A stretch of DNA of 64,000 nucleotides from the NCBI GenBank assembly GCA_037576195.1, contig CM075103.1, positions 34,680,723-34,744,722 of the forward strand. Reading direction: 5' to 3'. Within the stretch, counting starts at the first letter, position 1, and each line of letters starts with the position of its first letter. Made by a program: the position numbers and the translations under genes. Source of the DNA: Phytoseiulus persimilis. Taxonomy: Eukaryota; Arthropoda; Arachnida; Mesostigmata; Phytoseiidae. Below the pieces are notes generated by a model that was not told where the DNA came from, did no database searches, and saw nothing but the letters and a program-made list of their open reading frames with translations. Below are positions 39,510-51,493 of this stretch, piece by piece.

Positions 39510-40059
39510 CTATTCTGTTGTACCAAGATAACGATCTCGAGAGCAGTCGAAGGCCAACGGTCGCGACTGAACAATATTCCCTAAGTTGCGTATGGCTGTC
39601 AGCCTCGTAGCCGAAAGAGCTCCTGGCGGTTGTGTCCGAATCTCCGGGCCATGTGCCCAATTGAGAAGCCATTTGGGATCATGGACCACGCCTCGAATGC
39701 GAGGAGGTATCTTTTGCCACCATCCGCTTGATATGTTCTTGGCACAGCAAGCGTATCGGATATGGCCTCGGGAGTTGGATGGGATATCGGGTTTCCAATA
39801 ATTCTCGAATCTTGATTCCTTCACCTTCGATCGTCATGTTGATAATTCCGATTTTTTTCTTTGCTGCATCGTGTGACCGCTTCCGATTCAGCTGCAGAAA
39901 GTTCCAGTTTCTGGACCATGGTCCCTCAACTGATTCTGGACAGCTTCGTCTACCCTCCCCTCTCTAGCATGTTTTCCCATGTTCTTTGCATACGAACGGA
40001 GTCATCAAACTCCGGACGAGCTGCCGAAGAAAACTTGCATACCGATGCTTGAGCCGCGC
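39510..40059 (-). other. Possible downstream remnant of a non-LTR ORF2
   Basis: A minus-strand open frame (39510-39824) of protein-like composition lies directly downstream of the reverse transcriptase remnant. It may be the decayed C-terminal part, but no diagnostic motif is visible. Confidence 0.25.
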
Positions 40060-40500
40060 TGATGAGAGGAGACATTCGGGACGCGAACAGAATAAACTCT
40101 CTTCATGTCATGACCAGTCGGCTACGTGTCCTTGGGGATGGGAAACATCCTCAAACATGATGTTTCAGAGGGTGTGGCCTATAACCGGGCCTGGTGGTAC
40201 CCGAGCCGCCGTCCTGTGGGTGTGGTTCTCGCAGATATATTCTCGGTTGCTGATTGCTGAGACGGCTGGAGAGTATATTCTTGGGAAAGCTCGGAATGTC
40301 GAAAGAGGGGAAGGTGTTCCTGATCGACTGCCAACAGAGCGAGTTGAACGCGGTTTTGACGTCGAGCAGCACGACGAACGAGAGTATCCGACTCCTCCAC
40401 GGTTCGCCTGAGAGCGGGCCTATCAGCACTTTCTGAATCGCCATCAAAGTTGGATGGGATTTCTCTTCTGTTGAGCGTTTTGTCGGAGTAGCTCAAGCAT
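40060..40500 (-). pseudogene. Decayed R1-like reverse transcriptase fragment
   Basis: On the minus strand one frame reads LMAIQKVL...SFVVLLDVKTAFNSLCWQSI, the motif-A region of R1/Jockey-type reverse transcriptases (compare LLDVRNAFNSVEW in the intact copy). After a frame change it reads VPPGPVIGHTL-stop-NIMFEDV, the decayed VPQGSVLGPTLWN motif. Several frameshifts and stops show it is a fossil. It diverges strongly from the satellite-bound R1 element and is a different family. Confidence 0.65.
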
Positions 40501-40692
40501 CAGAAAAACCGTCCTCACTCTGGGAACCCCCTGGAATCATCTCGAATTATAGAACCGACATTTCATGGGATTCTGCATAAATTTTCCGAAACCAGCCGCT
40601 CATGATAGACATCACCTGGAAAATCTTGTTGTTACTATTGGGACGCTGCACGGCCTCTGTCCGCCGCCTCCGACTGTTCCAATGGAGCATTG

Positions 40693-41460
40693 CTAGCACG
40701 AGGCCTTGTGCAGAGTCAAACGTATCCCAAGGTTGTGGGCTCCGGAAGAAAACGTGAATGACTTCAATAATGTCTCCAAGTCAAGTGAAAGCTCATGATC
40801 TCTCGGTGCGAGGTTGTCCCATTTCTCCCAGTAACTGGTTTGAACCCCGTCATCCGGAGCCCATTTCTCACGCGGTGCCTCTAAGAGCAGTTTGCGGACA
40901 GGTTTGTATTTGAGAGGTGCATTGCGTCGATCGGTCGTGGTTATCCTCTGCCAGACTCGATAGTACTCCCGGCGAGGTTTTTTGTTAGCCGCCTCGCTCC
41001 CCTCCTGAGTCAGTTCCCGAATGAACTTCCATACCGTTGTAACCGTTGGCGAGAGAAGATTCTTCCTCGCAATCCAAACATGAGACGTGTTTCTTGAATT
41101 CGAAAAGCTTGACAGATTTCCACACCGCTCTGCGTGCAATCAACTCCTCCGAAAGACTACGATTGCACGAACTCGCGTCGAGCGCGTGTTCGAATCTGTT
41201 CCTGATCCTTCTCTGTTATTGTGTATTTCAACACTTCGACGAAGGGACTGTAATTTCCATATAAAAGATCGCGGATCAGAGTTTGAAGGCGAGTCAAGCC
41301 ATGCTTCAAGCGCGGAGTAGCTTCCACTGAGCTCCGCCTCGTGCGCAGCTTCCCGTCTTATGAGCTGCGATATCCAACGTACGGAGTGGGTTCCCGAGTT
41401 TGGTGACTCTCTATGAGAAGCTGTGTTGATTCCAATCAAATCACTGAGAACGTGAGTCAC
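40693..41460 (-). other. Minus-strand open frame with one stop, possible retroelement linker
   Basis: Two open frames in the same register (41460-41140 and 41139-40693), separated by a single TGA, give about 255 codons of protein-like sequence (REYYRVWQRITTTDRRNAPL and onward). Its position upstream of the reverse transcriptase fossil and its Arg-rich character would suit the endonuclease-RT linker of a non-LTR element. No signature motif confirms this; a host exon pair is possible. Confidence 0.3.
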
Positions 41461-41537
41461 GATCCTAGTCCGATGGTTCTAGCCCCACCGATGCAGGAGG
41501 TCATGTTTTGAGTCGTAACAACTACGAGCTTCAATGA

Positions 41538-42059
41538 TTACGGTCTGTTATTACGCCCGGAAAACATGTGAAGCCCCGTGGAGCTGTCCATGAGTCGTGA
41601 AAACTGCGGGTCATAGAAACCGTATTCCCAGGAACTAAAACTACGGAGAACGGATGGGTATGAAAGAATAACGAGATCGACGATATCAGTTACTTGATTC
41701 CATTGTACTCCTCGAGAATCCATTGAAGGTTTCTCAGCTAATAATTCCAAGCCCGTTTCCGTCAAATCTCGGGTCAAACTTCTCGTTACTCGTGCACAAA
41801 CTCCACCGTGGTCACTAGAGCACCGAAAGTAGCGATTTTGTCTTCGAAAAATCGCAATTCGGTCTCAATATGGATGGACCTGATTCCGGCTGTTCTGAAA
41901 CACAGGATCACGAGTCCAATGAGCTAATGGCTCAGCATTCCACCTAAGGGTAATCGGAAACCGGGACAAAACGAATCGGAAATCGCATCCATCGATATGG
42001 CCCCATCGAAAGCTCCAAAGGATGTCGCGGATCAGGGATAGTGTCGCTGGTAGCGACAA
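41538..42059 (-). other. Possible endonuclease remnant or host exons
   Basis: Minus-strand open frames at 41777-41538 (LTETGLELLAEKPSMDSRG, then VTDIVDLVILS) and 42059-41865. The first vaguely resembles the central endonuclease region of R1-type ORF2 and would be in the right order. Weak evidence. Confidence 0.2.
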
Positions 42060-43900
42060 CCCGGAACTTCATCTGTTGCTTAATTGAAGCCGAGTCTATT
42101 CAGACATGCACTAGGTGAACGTTCGGTGTCGGTAATCCGAGACTCTTAGTGAGCTTCAACTCGGCCGAGGATGTTCTTCGAATCATCCTCCTGCCATCGA
42201 AATGGAGCACAAGGTTTTCGACTCGAACGATAGGGGAAAAGACGTTAATGTCTTTCAACTAGCGGGCTGCGGCGTTGGACACGACATGTGTGAACTTCTG
42301 GGGACGGAAATTCGACCAACTTTGAAGATAGAGGGATGCCTGGGCCAGGTCATGACGTGACATTGTTGATGCGCCTCTCCGCAGTGCCGAGGCTCTGAGG
42401 TCTAATTCGACGAGATCCTTGTCAACTTTTTCTGCAAAATTTCCCAAGTCCTTCCTAAGCTTCAGATGTGCCGACAGCTAACCTGATCAGCTTTGACAGG
42501 GGGTGGGTGCAGCCGCGTCAACGCGGTAACTTCAGATTGGCACAAAGGAGGAAAACCAGCGGGCTCTCTGCAGCATCATTTTTCTCCGGGAATCGTATCG
42601 GTTGGACATGAATCCCCCGGTTTTGATCATTCCTTCTTCCGGGCTGTATGAGCATACCTCCTAACGCTTCCATCTGGAATGCAACCAATGGTCTGCGAAT
42701 GGTGTACGCGAATCGGGGTTCTGTATTAGGAGAACTCATCTGAATGTTCCGCGGCAGTGGAAATCTCAGCGAAACTCTATTGTTTCTTGGTATGTTTCGT
42801 CTCCGGATGGCGTTCTGTTGTTGTTCGCCAGAGCCGCTGCTGGCCCATTCTCCTCCGCTCTCTTCGAATGGCCCTTAACAGGCAATAAAGCTCAGCAAAT
42901 ATACAGCGACTCTTATACAACCCCTCCTCGGTTCAGGCGACTCTCCTTGATACGCTCTGCAAAGTTGGTCTGACAATGTTTTCTCGAGGTGTTTTTTGCT
43001 CGAACAAGGCGGAGCCGAGAAAGAGCGCAACAACTTCATCGTGGCCGAGTCTTGTCACCGTTTTTGGAAAATTACGACAACAATACTAGCAAAATGAGAC
43101 TTCGACGCCCTGTTGGACAAAAAGTCCTCACCGAGAGATGTTTCATAGGCGACGAAGGGCACTAGGAAGTCAGATGTCCCTCGACGACGACGGTACCCTG
43201 CGTCGAAACTGCGGAGAGTGGCCACACAGAACTCGTATCCCTTCGAGGCTCTAACTCATTTTGTCGGCGACAATTTCTCGGCTGGCCACTCATTCATTTC
43301 CGGGGGTCCTTCCGGGAGCCCCAATGGCGCTACAGACACTGGGCAATCGGTGGAATGGAGGCGAAAGCAACAGCGAACGGTAGAAACGAGAGGACGGGAG
43401 AAGGGAATAGAGTTTTGTGGAACCGATTCGTCCGAGCGACTCAGGAAGGAATCCACGTTTCAGCGCGAGCGGTACTGGCAACCGTCACCGGCGTTGTATC
43501 GGAGTGCTGGCCATCTTAGTAGGAGAAAATATTTTCAGCTCGAAAAACGTATCGGCGTAACATAATCGATTTCATTTCCGCCCGTGAAATCCAATTAGAT
43601 CCAACTATTAGTTGATTTTCAGCAAGCACGATACCGGCATGGAGGGGTTGGATAAAGCAGGCTTTTTTCGCCAGCATACAAGCTGCTACCTCAACGAAAG
43701 TCGACTCGAATCTTTGAGTCCTGAGACTGGATTATTTCACAGCGAGCCGAGTGTCAGTGAAGCCGCACCAATTTTTCAACCATTCAACTCACAAACTTCA
43801 AGCTCCTTCGCTATTCGTTCACTCTCTGAACCGCTCAATGCATCGTTTGCGTCGTCGATGATATTTTCATAAGGATCTTCTCCAACTTGTCCGAGCCGAT
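42060..43900. other. Region with short coding-like frames
   Basis: Minus-strand frames at 42259-42447 (LGNFAEKVDKDLVELDLRAS) and 42518-42739 (ATG start, 73 codons) look protein-like but match no family I recognise. A plus-strand frame at 43218-43565 is of mixed composition. No RNA gene or element end is identified. Confidence 0.25.
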
Positions 43901-43901
43901 G

Positions 43902-44390
43902 TCAGAAAACCTCCATCCCCAGCTCATCGAGAGTTTTCGAGGATCTTGCCGCCCCGAAGGGCTTTATCACAGACTCGTTTTCCTGCTCTTTTGACGCGTG
44001 GGGTTCTTCTGCATATTTTTCGGACAATTTGCGTCCGCGTTCTCTCGCACCCTCAAGCTCTCGATGCGGCCGAGAGAAATGCGGATCCTCTGATAGATCG
44101 AAACGACTTGAAAAATGGGATACATCCTTGCTCGCGCGCCTGATTCCCCGAGGAAAAAAAAAACGGGTTTCCCTGTGCTGGGCGATACCGTGACTGATTC
44201 CGATCGGCTGCGAGACTATCTGTTTGGTTGAGTCAGGAAACCCAAGTGACCAGGATTGAGGAATCTTTGGGCCACGAAGGTTTTGTCGCCGCGGCGAAGT
44301 TCGCTCGCTGGCCCCTTCATCAGTCCAGGGGTGACATCTCAAGACAGAAAACACCCAGTCACGTGAGCGAGAATTATTTTTCCATGTCAT
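43902..44390 (-). other. Candidate coding frame, unknown
   Basis: 162 codons on the minus strand with a charged C-terminal half (RKLSEKYAEEPHASKEQENE) ending at TGA 43902. Acidic sequence continues downstream in another frame (VGEDPYENIIDDANDALSGS at about 43884-43820), which suggests either an intron between them or a frameshifted gene. No domain is recognised. Confidence 0.3.
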
Positions 44391-45284
44391 AACTCCCGAG
44401 AAGCGTATGCTGATTCGAAGTCGGTTGGGTCCGGATCTTCGGACATCTCGCCGAGTTTGGGTTCAAATCGACATCGCTGTTGCCTCGCCATCGAAGTTCA
44501 CACTCCGTACCTGTCGGATGCATCGCGAGAATCCCTGAGGCCTTGGGGACACTTTCATCAGCTCAACTGAGAGCATCTGCAGCTCCATGTTCCGGCACCT
44601 GAGGCCAACGCGTACCTTGACAGCACCTCATGGCTGGAGGTGATTCTTCTCATGCTCTGAATTAATCAAGATGTCGGTGTCTTCGTCGTTGTTGCCGTTG
44701 TCATAGTGGCCACCAGCGACTTACAGCGTGTGGTGTCTGAGTGGTCGCCCGCTGGATGGGCTGTTGGCCGGCTGGCGGACCAGCTATATGCTTTTGGTCA
44801 TCCATCATTATTACCGAAAGCCCGCAGCGACACAGCCTGTCAACAGAGATCAATATCTCTGACCAAAGCCCACGATTGCATCGCAGGAGGGAGGAGATGA
44901 GAAAGTAGAGAGTGGAAGTGTTCTCCCAAGCCCCTTTCGATCTGATGATAGATACAGCGACAAACCTCCAGCAAACGTTGGAGGTGAACTCCGGCGGAAT
45001 GCTAGGCCATGGCATCCCGTTCCCTTGCGCCTTCCCGTCAGTGTTTTCGATTCCAGAGACCAACAGGGAGAAAGCTGCTCCGTTACCCCAATCGGGTGGC
45101 TGGTGGACGAGAATGTGCAGATATGGAATAGATAAAAATTTCGAAATTCAGAACTGAGAAAAGCTTGGGCGGATTTGGCTGGTCCAAGGTTCCGCAGGAG
45201 TGCAGATTCGAACCGGGATTTTACGCAGCAAGTTTGCTGGAATGATCTCAGGCGAAGTACTGCGGCGTTATTCAGCGGTGGATT
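44391..45284. other. Region with no assigned gene
   Basis: Open frames exist on both strands (for example plus 44912-45157 and minus 44850-45371) with moderately natural composition. They overlap each other, and I see no signal deciding between them. Confidence 0.25.
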
Positions 45285-45395
45285 TTTACAGCCCGCCTCG
45301 AGCGGATGGGCGGCCCAGGTCAATGAGGGGTGGCATCCCTCATGAATTACCTGTTCCGCCCCGGGCGTCACTCTCCACTAGTACACCACCAGGTC
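45285..45395. mobile_element. Fossil end of an hAT-related element
   Basis: GTTCCGCCCCGGGCG followed by TCAC and CACTAG-TACACCACC resembles the right subterminal region of the intact hAT (28626-28664: GGTTCCGCCCCGGGCGGCACTAG...TGCACGCCAC). About 110 bp of related GC-rich sequence precedes it. No other end or target duplication was found. Confidence 0.4.
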
Positions 45396-46539
45396 AGAGA
45401 CCCGCCACCGAGATAGTTCCCAAGCCGTTCTGGTTCGTGGCCGGAGGCCGGAAAAATCTATTGCTCATTTCCCGTTTGAAGATCTCCTATTTGTGAATAC
45501 AAATGTCGGACAGCGAATCGCCCCAAGCAATCGGGCCAGCTTGGCCACCTTTTTATATGCAATGGAGCACTCGCTAGTACGAGGGTCATTATCTCATGAG
45601 GATTCTGCTAAACATTATTTACCGGAGAACTGGGATGATTTTGGGTATCGCACCCAACCTTGGGTCGCGTGGCAGCGGTCTCAACAGTCTGCTGCCCAGA
45701 TCAGATCCCCTTAACAAACTTCTCTTTCCTCTCTCAGCTTTCGACGGCATCTCTCGAACGGAATCGTTGGGGCAACACGGCAGAATCATCTGGAACTCAT
45801 CCTTCCCGAATGATCTGCCTCCCCCCCCCCCTCCTCGTCGCAACTGATCGCAGGTCGATACCGGGGAACGCGAACGAGCCGTCAACCGACCTCGAGAGGG
45901 TAAGGCCTACCAAGTGCTTTCAAGGGAAAATTCCCGCATCGTTCTCGAATGATTGCTTCGGAGAGCCTGAGAGTACACATCTCAGCACTTCGCAGGTTTC
46001 CGCCAGAAGTGGAATGAGGGAAAGGTCCCTCGGAGCTGGAATGTCTGACCCAATTGGCCGCGGGGCACATTGTCTGGACATCCGGATCCCAGCCTGGGGC
46101 ACTAAAATCTATGGGCTGGGGCGCTCCCTGTGCCGCATGTTTCTGATGTGTTTTTTCGCTTATTGCATTCGGACACTTCTGCTCACAGACGCTCGAGTTC
46201 TCAAAACCCTATTCCATGAGTTGTTCCAACTCCGATGGACGAGGGTGGTAGGAAATCGATGTCGGCAGTGTAGCAACTCTTCATGTCGACTCCGATGGTT
46301 TCTCCCTGTCTTTGACCGGAAAAGCTGCACACACGAAGAAACACCCAAATCCGGATGAAGTTTTCGTCTTGGGATACAGCTGAATCAAAATGTTGGTCGA
46401 TCCAGGCGACTCCAGTTAGAGCACATGACTTCTCAGCGCCACCGCACAAGCGTGGAATGGTTTTACTCTTCTTGAGGCAGAGCACAAATCCCTGACAGTC
46501 TCACAAAGGGCTTGTACGCTATTCGCTCGCGGAACTCAC
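45396..46539. other. Region with candidate exons, unresolved
   Basis: A run of 11 C lies at 45821-45831. A plus-strand stretch after acceptor ACTGATCGCAG (about 45852) reads VDTGERERAVNRPREGKAYQ to a stop. A minus-strand frame at 46201-46485 (CALTGVAWIDQHFDSAVSQD) could be the exon after 46540. Neither is assigned. Confidence 0.25.
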
Positions 46540-46891
46540 TCAATGCTCTCTGGAGGAGAGCTGGATCCTATTGCGAGCGCCTCGAAAAGTGGTTCCATAC
46601 GTAGATCTTTTTTTATAAAGCTAAGCTTCCGAACTCCGCGTCGCAGTCGGATGCGCTCCCACGTTTTGATTGAGACTACATATATGGCGTGAAGCCGACT
46701 CGCGAAGGTGTGAGGCGGCAAGGGCATCCGTTTTTCCAGCGCTCTCATCGTACGAGCTCCGTGCTGAGGCATCGCGGACGCCCACAGCGCCGGAACTCCT
46801 TTTTCGCTCATGATGCCCTCAAGGAGCTTGTCACAACGGATATCGAGCAAGCTTACTTCCTCAGATGCACTCAGGTTCCCGAGCAAGTTAG
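46540..46891 (-). CDS. Candidate internal exon, unknown protein
   Basis: A 352-bp minus-strand exon between a strong acceptor (pyrimidine-rich, GTCGATGCAG) and donor ATTGA/GTGAGT, open throughout in phase 1 to phase 2. It encodes a basic, helical-looking segment (LLDIRCDKLLEGIMSEKGVP and onward, later KTWERIRLRRGVRKLSFIKK). No family recognised. The two good splice sites make a real exon likely. Confidence 0.45.
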
Positions 46892-47444
46892 CTGCATCGA
46901 CGAAAAAGGTCGTCGTCAGGTAGAAAAAGAGAAATAACGAACAGGCCGGCAGTCCTCACCACCGTGAGGAGCGGTGGTGGGAATTGATTCGCTGGAAGTG
47001 GGCCTCGGCGCCGTTCAGTTCGTCGCTGTTGAGGAACTTGTCGGAGATCGGGAAAACGCTAAAATATTCTTCCGTTCACTATACACGTGTCTTCACCACG
47101 GCCCGAAAGTTCATGCATTTTTCCGAAATTATTCCATGAGATCAATTAATAGCAATTAATAGCGATAGTTTCGAAGCAGTGCATAAACTTCAGGCCGTAG
47201 ACAACACAGAGATCGTCACTCGGGGTACAGTCATTGAAGTCATCGGTCATCGAGATGTTCGATGTATTTCTCAATGAGAGTCACCAATAATAATCCATTT
47301 GGATTTTTACAGAGTCGTTCACTCCCTGGGGAGCATTTGAAGTACTTCTCTTGGATGTCGACGTATCAGGAAGGCGATGTCTGTTGAAACCCCCGAGTTC
47401 CTGTTTTGTGACGATTCGATTGATCCTGAATATTTTAATTCATC
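46892..47444. other. Spacer between divergent candidate exons
   Basis: The minus-strand exon at 46540-46891 and the plus-strand start exon at 47445 point away from each other. The AT-richer stretch near 47130-47300 may be intergenic. No gene is seen. Confidence 0.25.
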
Positions 47445-47729
47445 ATGAGTAGCATCGGTGCAGAGCTGGATGTCAGGACACGATATAAAATGCCGGGTAG
47501 CTGCGGCCCGGTTCAAATTCGATTGATTGGAAGAGTTCGCTCTGATTTGTTCACTAGATTGATGGCTTCGGGAAACGTCAGCCGCGTCGACCAAGCAGTC
47601 GTCAGATCCCTCTGTGCGGAAAGCTTTGGCGGAATCAGATCGGTGGTGCACGCGAAGGAACGGGCGAACTTCTTCGAGCGACGAGAAGAGTCCCCCAGCA
47701 TGCGACATCGGTGGAACCCACAAACTTCG
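47445..47729 (+). CDS. Candidate first coding exon, unknown protein
   Basis: ATG at 47445 follows an in-frame TAA 9 bases upstream, and the frame stays open for exactly 95 codons to donor TCG/GTAAGT. The encoded peptide (MSSIGAELDVRTRYKMPGSC and onward) is natural-looking but unassigned. Reading past the donor adds about 41 codons to TGA at 47855. Confidence 0.45.
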
Positions 47730-47913
47730 GTAAGTCGACGAATTGGTCTAGGACACTCCCGAGAATGGATGGCGTCCATTCGCGGGCAAGGATCTCTTGT
47801 GGATTACGTTTCATTCCGGGCAATTACCTATAACTTTTGGATGGAGCCTGAATGACGAGTTGTGCGAACGGCGTCGCTGTGAATCCCGCCACACGTGTGA
47901 CCATGTGCCCCAG

Positions 47914-47955
47914 TCGGAATTCATGGCAGCACAAGCATCCTCAGAAACGTCTGGG
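47914..47955 (+). CDS. Possible 42-bp second exon
   Basis: Acceptor ATGTGCCCCAG and donor TCTGGG/GTGAGC enclose 14 in-phase codons that could follow the exon ending at 47729. The minus strand of the same region is also open and protein-like (47811-48104), so the assignment is uncertain. Confidence 0.25.
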
Positions 47956-48167
47956 GTGAGCACATAATTTCTCCCATCCCTGTCGCCTGCCTTGAGCCGA
48001 ACAACGTACTTGCTGCGTTTACGACGGACGGGTGCACGGGAGCGTCGCGGTCCCAAAATCCATGTCAATCTCCCCGTACCGCCGATGGGGACCCAACTTT
48101 CCAAGTACTGTTCAGAGTCCTGGAATTCTAATTTGAAGAGAAATCCTCAAGTCAGGAATAATGACGA

Positions 48168-48184
48168 GGGGGGGGGGGGGGGGG
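48168..48184 (+). repeat. Poly-G tract (17 G)
   Basis: Seventeen consecutive G in host sequence. Confidence 0.95.
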
Positions 48185-49542
48185 AGAGCCACCCACAGCG
48201 AACGGTGATCGGAAATCAGTTGTGCAAACTATTCTGCCAACTCAACCAGTTAACTCGGAAGACACTAGCTCAAAATTCCCCGTTTGCGACTGCAGGAACA
48301 TTCCTTAGGAATCACGTAACCGTCTCGTGGCGCACTCCTGTGTCTCCCCTGCGTCATTGGGGCACTTCCCCTCGCTCGACAGAACTTCGTGCAAGAGCAC
48401 ATATTTTACTTGAGAATTGAGCTAAACTCAATGAAGCCTAAACCAACAAACCCTCTCGGTACTAGCATTTCGTAGCAGCTCCTTCGAACTCGGAAGAATC
48501 CCGCATAGCGATTCTCGCAGCGGAATACTTGTTTGTGCGAAAATCATATTGACCTTTAGACTCGCGGTGCATTTGGCGGCAGAGCGCACCACGTTCGGAA
48601 ATGTGAGTGGCACCGACCTCAGCATTCAAATTCGATCTGGCGGAGACATTGAAAGTCGCACTGCCCTCGACACACGGAGTCGGAACTCCAAATTTGGAAG
48701 CTCAGGCTCCTGTGAGCAAAGCATACTTTGTTTGAAGAGCAAATATCGTGCATCGTTCAATGACCAGGAATCATCCTCCCCTCGATGAGAAAGAAACATT
48801 CGGAAGTCGCAACAGACATATGGTAATCCCGCGACTCAATGAGGGCCACGACCTGTCGGGGTGCGCTACCCCGGGCTCGAGCCGGGGTGTCCAAACAATG
48901 GGATGCCCGATGGGGCCGCCCCGCGGCACCAAGGCCCACTTCGGCGCTCGCTCCGTGGGCTTGAACCCCAACTCTGGACGTCGGCTCTGTCTGATCTTGG
49001 TTGTGATTATTCATGATTGGCTGGGCTCTACGCACGACAATAACCGTGGGAAGCAACCACGTAGGAACTTTGGGGGGGATTGAGTATGATCAATGTCGAG
49101 CATGGCGCATTGCGCGTACCTGATTCGTTGAGAAAAGGACCGAACTGTGGTAGCAGAGCCAACGGAACTATTCTGGGAGGACACCCGAAGATCCTTCTTC
49201 AGGTCTTGTTAAGACAGACATCGAAGTTCTGTCGATCATCGAGAACTCCACCTGATCTCGTTGGCATCTTTGAGATGGTACGAGGGAGCAGAGAGAATGG
49301 GGCAAGAGGTTCAAGTTCACTTTCGGGAACGCTAGGTCTCGAATGACGGACTCGACCCGTTGGCGACAGAATAGAACGGCATGAGCCGTTAGATTATTCT
49401 AGTGAAAGAGGAAAGTCAGTGACGAGTAACTCGATGAGAATTCAGAATCGAGCACTCAAAACTTTGTAGCCCTCCCATTACCCTTCGCCAATCGGTCGGT
49501 TCAGACATTTCCTGCGAAGCCCCGAGCGAGATTCCCCATACA
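48185..49542. other. Region with candidate exon ends, unresolved
   Basis: A plus-strand stretch ending GGAAAT/GTGAGT (48600) after acceptor ATTCTCGCAG (about 48500) could be a short exon, but the minus strand is open as well. A GC-rich hairpin, CCCCGG-GCTCGAG-CCGGGG, lies at about 48871-48890. No RNA gene fits it. Confidence 0.2.
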
Positions 49543-49809
49543 TTGGGAAAAGTTAATTGCATCTTCATTTCGAGAGAGAAGGATTATTCGAACCCTGATC
49601 ATGAGAGAGTACTGATGGTACTTCACGGTTCATGTCTCCAGTTCTGCGTTCTCCGAAGTCCTGAGGAAGAAAATCTTGTCATGATGTCAGCGCCGATCCT
49701 CAGAATCCATGCACCGATTCGAGAATCGCTGCAATGGACTCTCGGACACATTGAGGTCGCCGACTTCGATAGGACACACGAACTAAATCAGTATCGGGAA
49801 ATAGCGTGA
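49543..49809 (+). other. Candidate coding frame, unknown
   Basis: 88 codons of natural composition (NPDHERVLMVLHGSCLQFCV and onward) ending at TGA. It starts at a TTG, so it is probably an exon whose acceptor I could not fix. No family recognised. Confidence 0.3.
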
Positions 49810-50048
49810 TTTCTAGACTCCTTGTCTGAAAGATAAGAGGAGATAGGGAGCAGCGCATGGATGAAGTGAAGCGAACGAGGCCAGACCAATGCGAAATATT
49901 CAGAGTACCTGTCAAGGTGCGTCGTTCGGAATTCGCGTTCAGAGTCACCAGATGAGTCGGAAGAACTGGTCTGAGACGTTTCCGATTCGCCTCGACGCTG
50001 GGGGTGTTGCCTCGCCACTCGTTTATCGATTCGCTCGCATCGATTTTG

Positions 50049-50239
50049 TCACGAAACGGCGACGGCCGCTCTGTCTGCCTGTCGAACCGCGCTGCGCAAT
50101 TCCGCGCGCTCGTCAGGCGGAGACTGACGGCTCGGATATCTCTGTAGTAGGAGAGTGAATGCAATCGGCGCAAGATTCGGAAATTCCACACTCATCTCCA
50201 AAAGTTGATGTGATAGCATCTGTAATCCCAACGGACGAC
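50049..50239 (-). other. Candidate exon, unknown
   Basis: Acceptor GGGATTACAG on the minus strand is followed by MLSHQLLEMSVEFPNLAPIA and an open frame to a stop at 50049. It lies downstream of the candidate frame at 50279-50557 on the same strand and may be part of the same gene. Confidence 0.3.
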
Positions 50240-50278
50240 CAAATGATGCGTTGGCTCGGACCACGGCTCTGTCGGTCG

Positions 50279-50557
50279 TCACCCACCCGCTCGCTCGCTC
50301 GCTCGCACGGTCGGTGGATCCCGTTTCAACTCGAAGCTCGTGAGGGGCATGACAATCTCCTCGATATCTCTGTTCCCCGACGTGGACCCCTCTCCTTCCG
50401 TGTCGTACTCGAATGGGCCTTCAGGGAGCGGAATCGAAATATTCCTCCATGGCTGGCTCAGATATGATGCGACCTTGGACGTAACGAGGTCGTTGAGAGA
50501 ATGGAGAAGCGTCGCTGTCGTTCGTCGCCGCAGTTGCCGTTCCGAACTCCCGACCAT
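50279..50557 (-). other. Candidate coding frame, unknown
   Basis: ATG at 50557 begins MVGSSERQLRRRTTATLLHS. The frame includes an acidic stretch (EYDTEGEGSTSG) and ends at TGA 50279. The same frame is open upstream to a stop at about 50600. No domain recognised. Confidence 0.3.
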
Positions 50558-51021
50558 AGTCCCACTATTCCACCGCACGCGTACGCCACGGAGTTGCACT
50601 CACTCACCCAGCCGCCTGCCAGCCAGGAAAGCGGCAGCCAGCCCGAAGCGAGCCGACGTCGGGAGCCCGTCGAAAGAATCCGAATATCTTATATGTTTCA
50701 ACAATAATCGAAGCGGCTCTCCGGGAGCGGGAGAAAAAAAGGATGAAGGGGGAAACAAGAGGCAATTTTCATCGGGAGAATCCGCTGGATGGCGGGAATG
50801 CGCGCCTCGCACAGAGATAGCCGCCGCCTGGGCTTCTATTTCAATGGGAAGAGCTCGCCTTTGAAACTTCTCTTTCTGTTCAGCTTCTATCTCAATGCAA
50901 ACAGTGTCACACGAACTCCCACACACTTGAACATTACTCCGATCTTCTCCTAATGGGACAATGAACCCTGAACTCGTTTCCGAGAATCGAGGGACTGCTG
51001 AGTGGACCCCCCATCTCGAGC

Positions 51022-51034
51022 GGGGGGGGGGGGG
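51022..51034 (+). repeat. Poly-G tract (13 G)
   Basis: Thirteen consecutive G in host sequence. Confidence 0.95.
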
Positions 51035-51493
51035 CGACCCACCGACTCCACTGTGGCCTCGCGAGCCCCCCGAAAAGTACAGTAATTTGGAATCAAGCCT
51101 CGAGGAGAATTCATATTTTTCCATTCGGTTCCATGGAGGTCACCTTCAACGGATGGTTGATTCAGGGCGGGAGATCGCCTGCATCGACGAAGTGGGGAGA
51201 GTACGAAAGCAACGGATCGCGTTCGCAGTTGTTGGTCGCGCTCTCGATGCTGGAACAACACTCCTGCAACACTCGTCTTCGTGGGGGTTGCCTTCTCATT
51301 AGCAGTGGTAATAGAGCCGAGAAAAAACGACACCCGACGCCCAAGGACGGCAAAGAAACGGGAGAATCAGAAGTCGGGCACTCCCACCGACAGCCCGCGG
51401 CGGGACCCGAGGAGCCTCTCGCAGAAGGTGATATTATCGCGCTCCAGTCACGAATACCTGCCGACATCCAGACTTGTCATGGGTACAAATTAG

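Noticed and set aside
48842-48967. tRNA-like T-arm (CCCCGG...CCGGGG)
   Set aside because: No matching D-arm, anticodon arm or acceptor stem could be placed around it.
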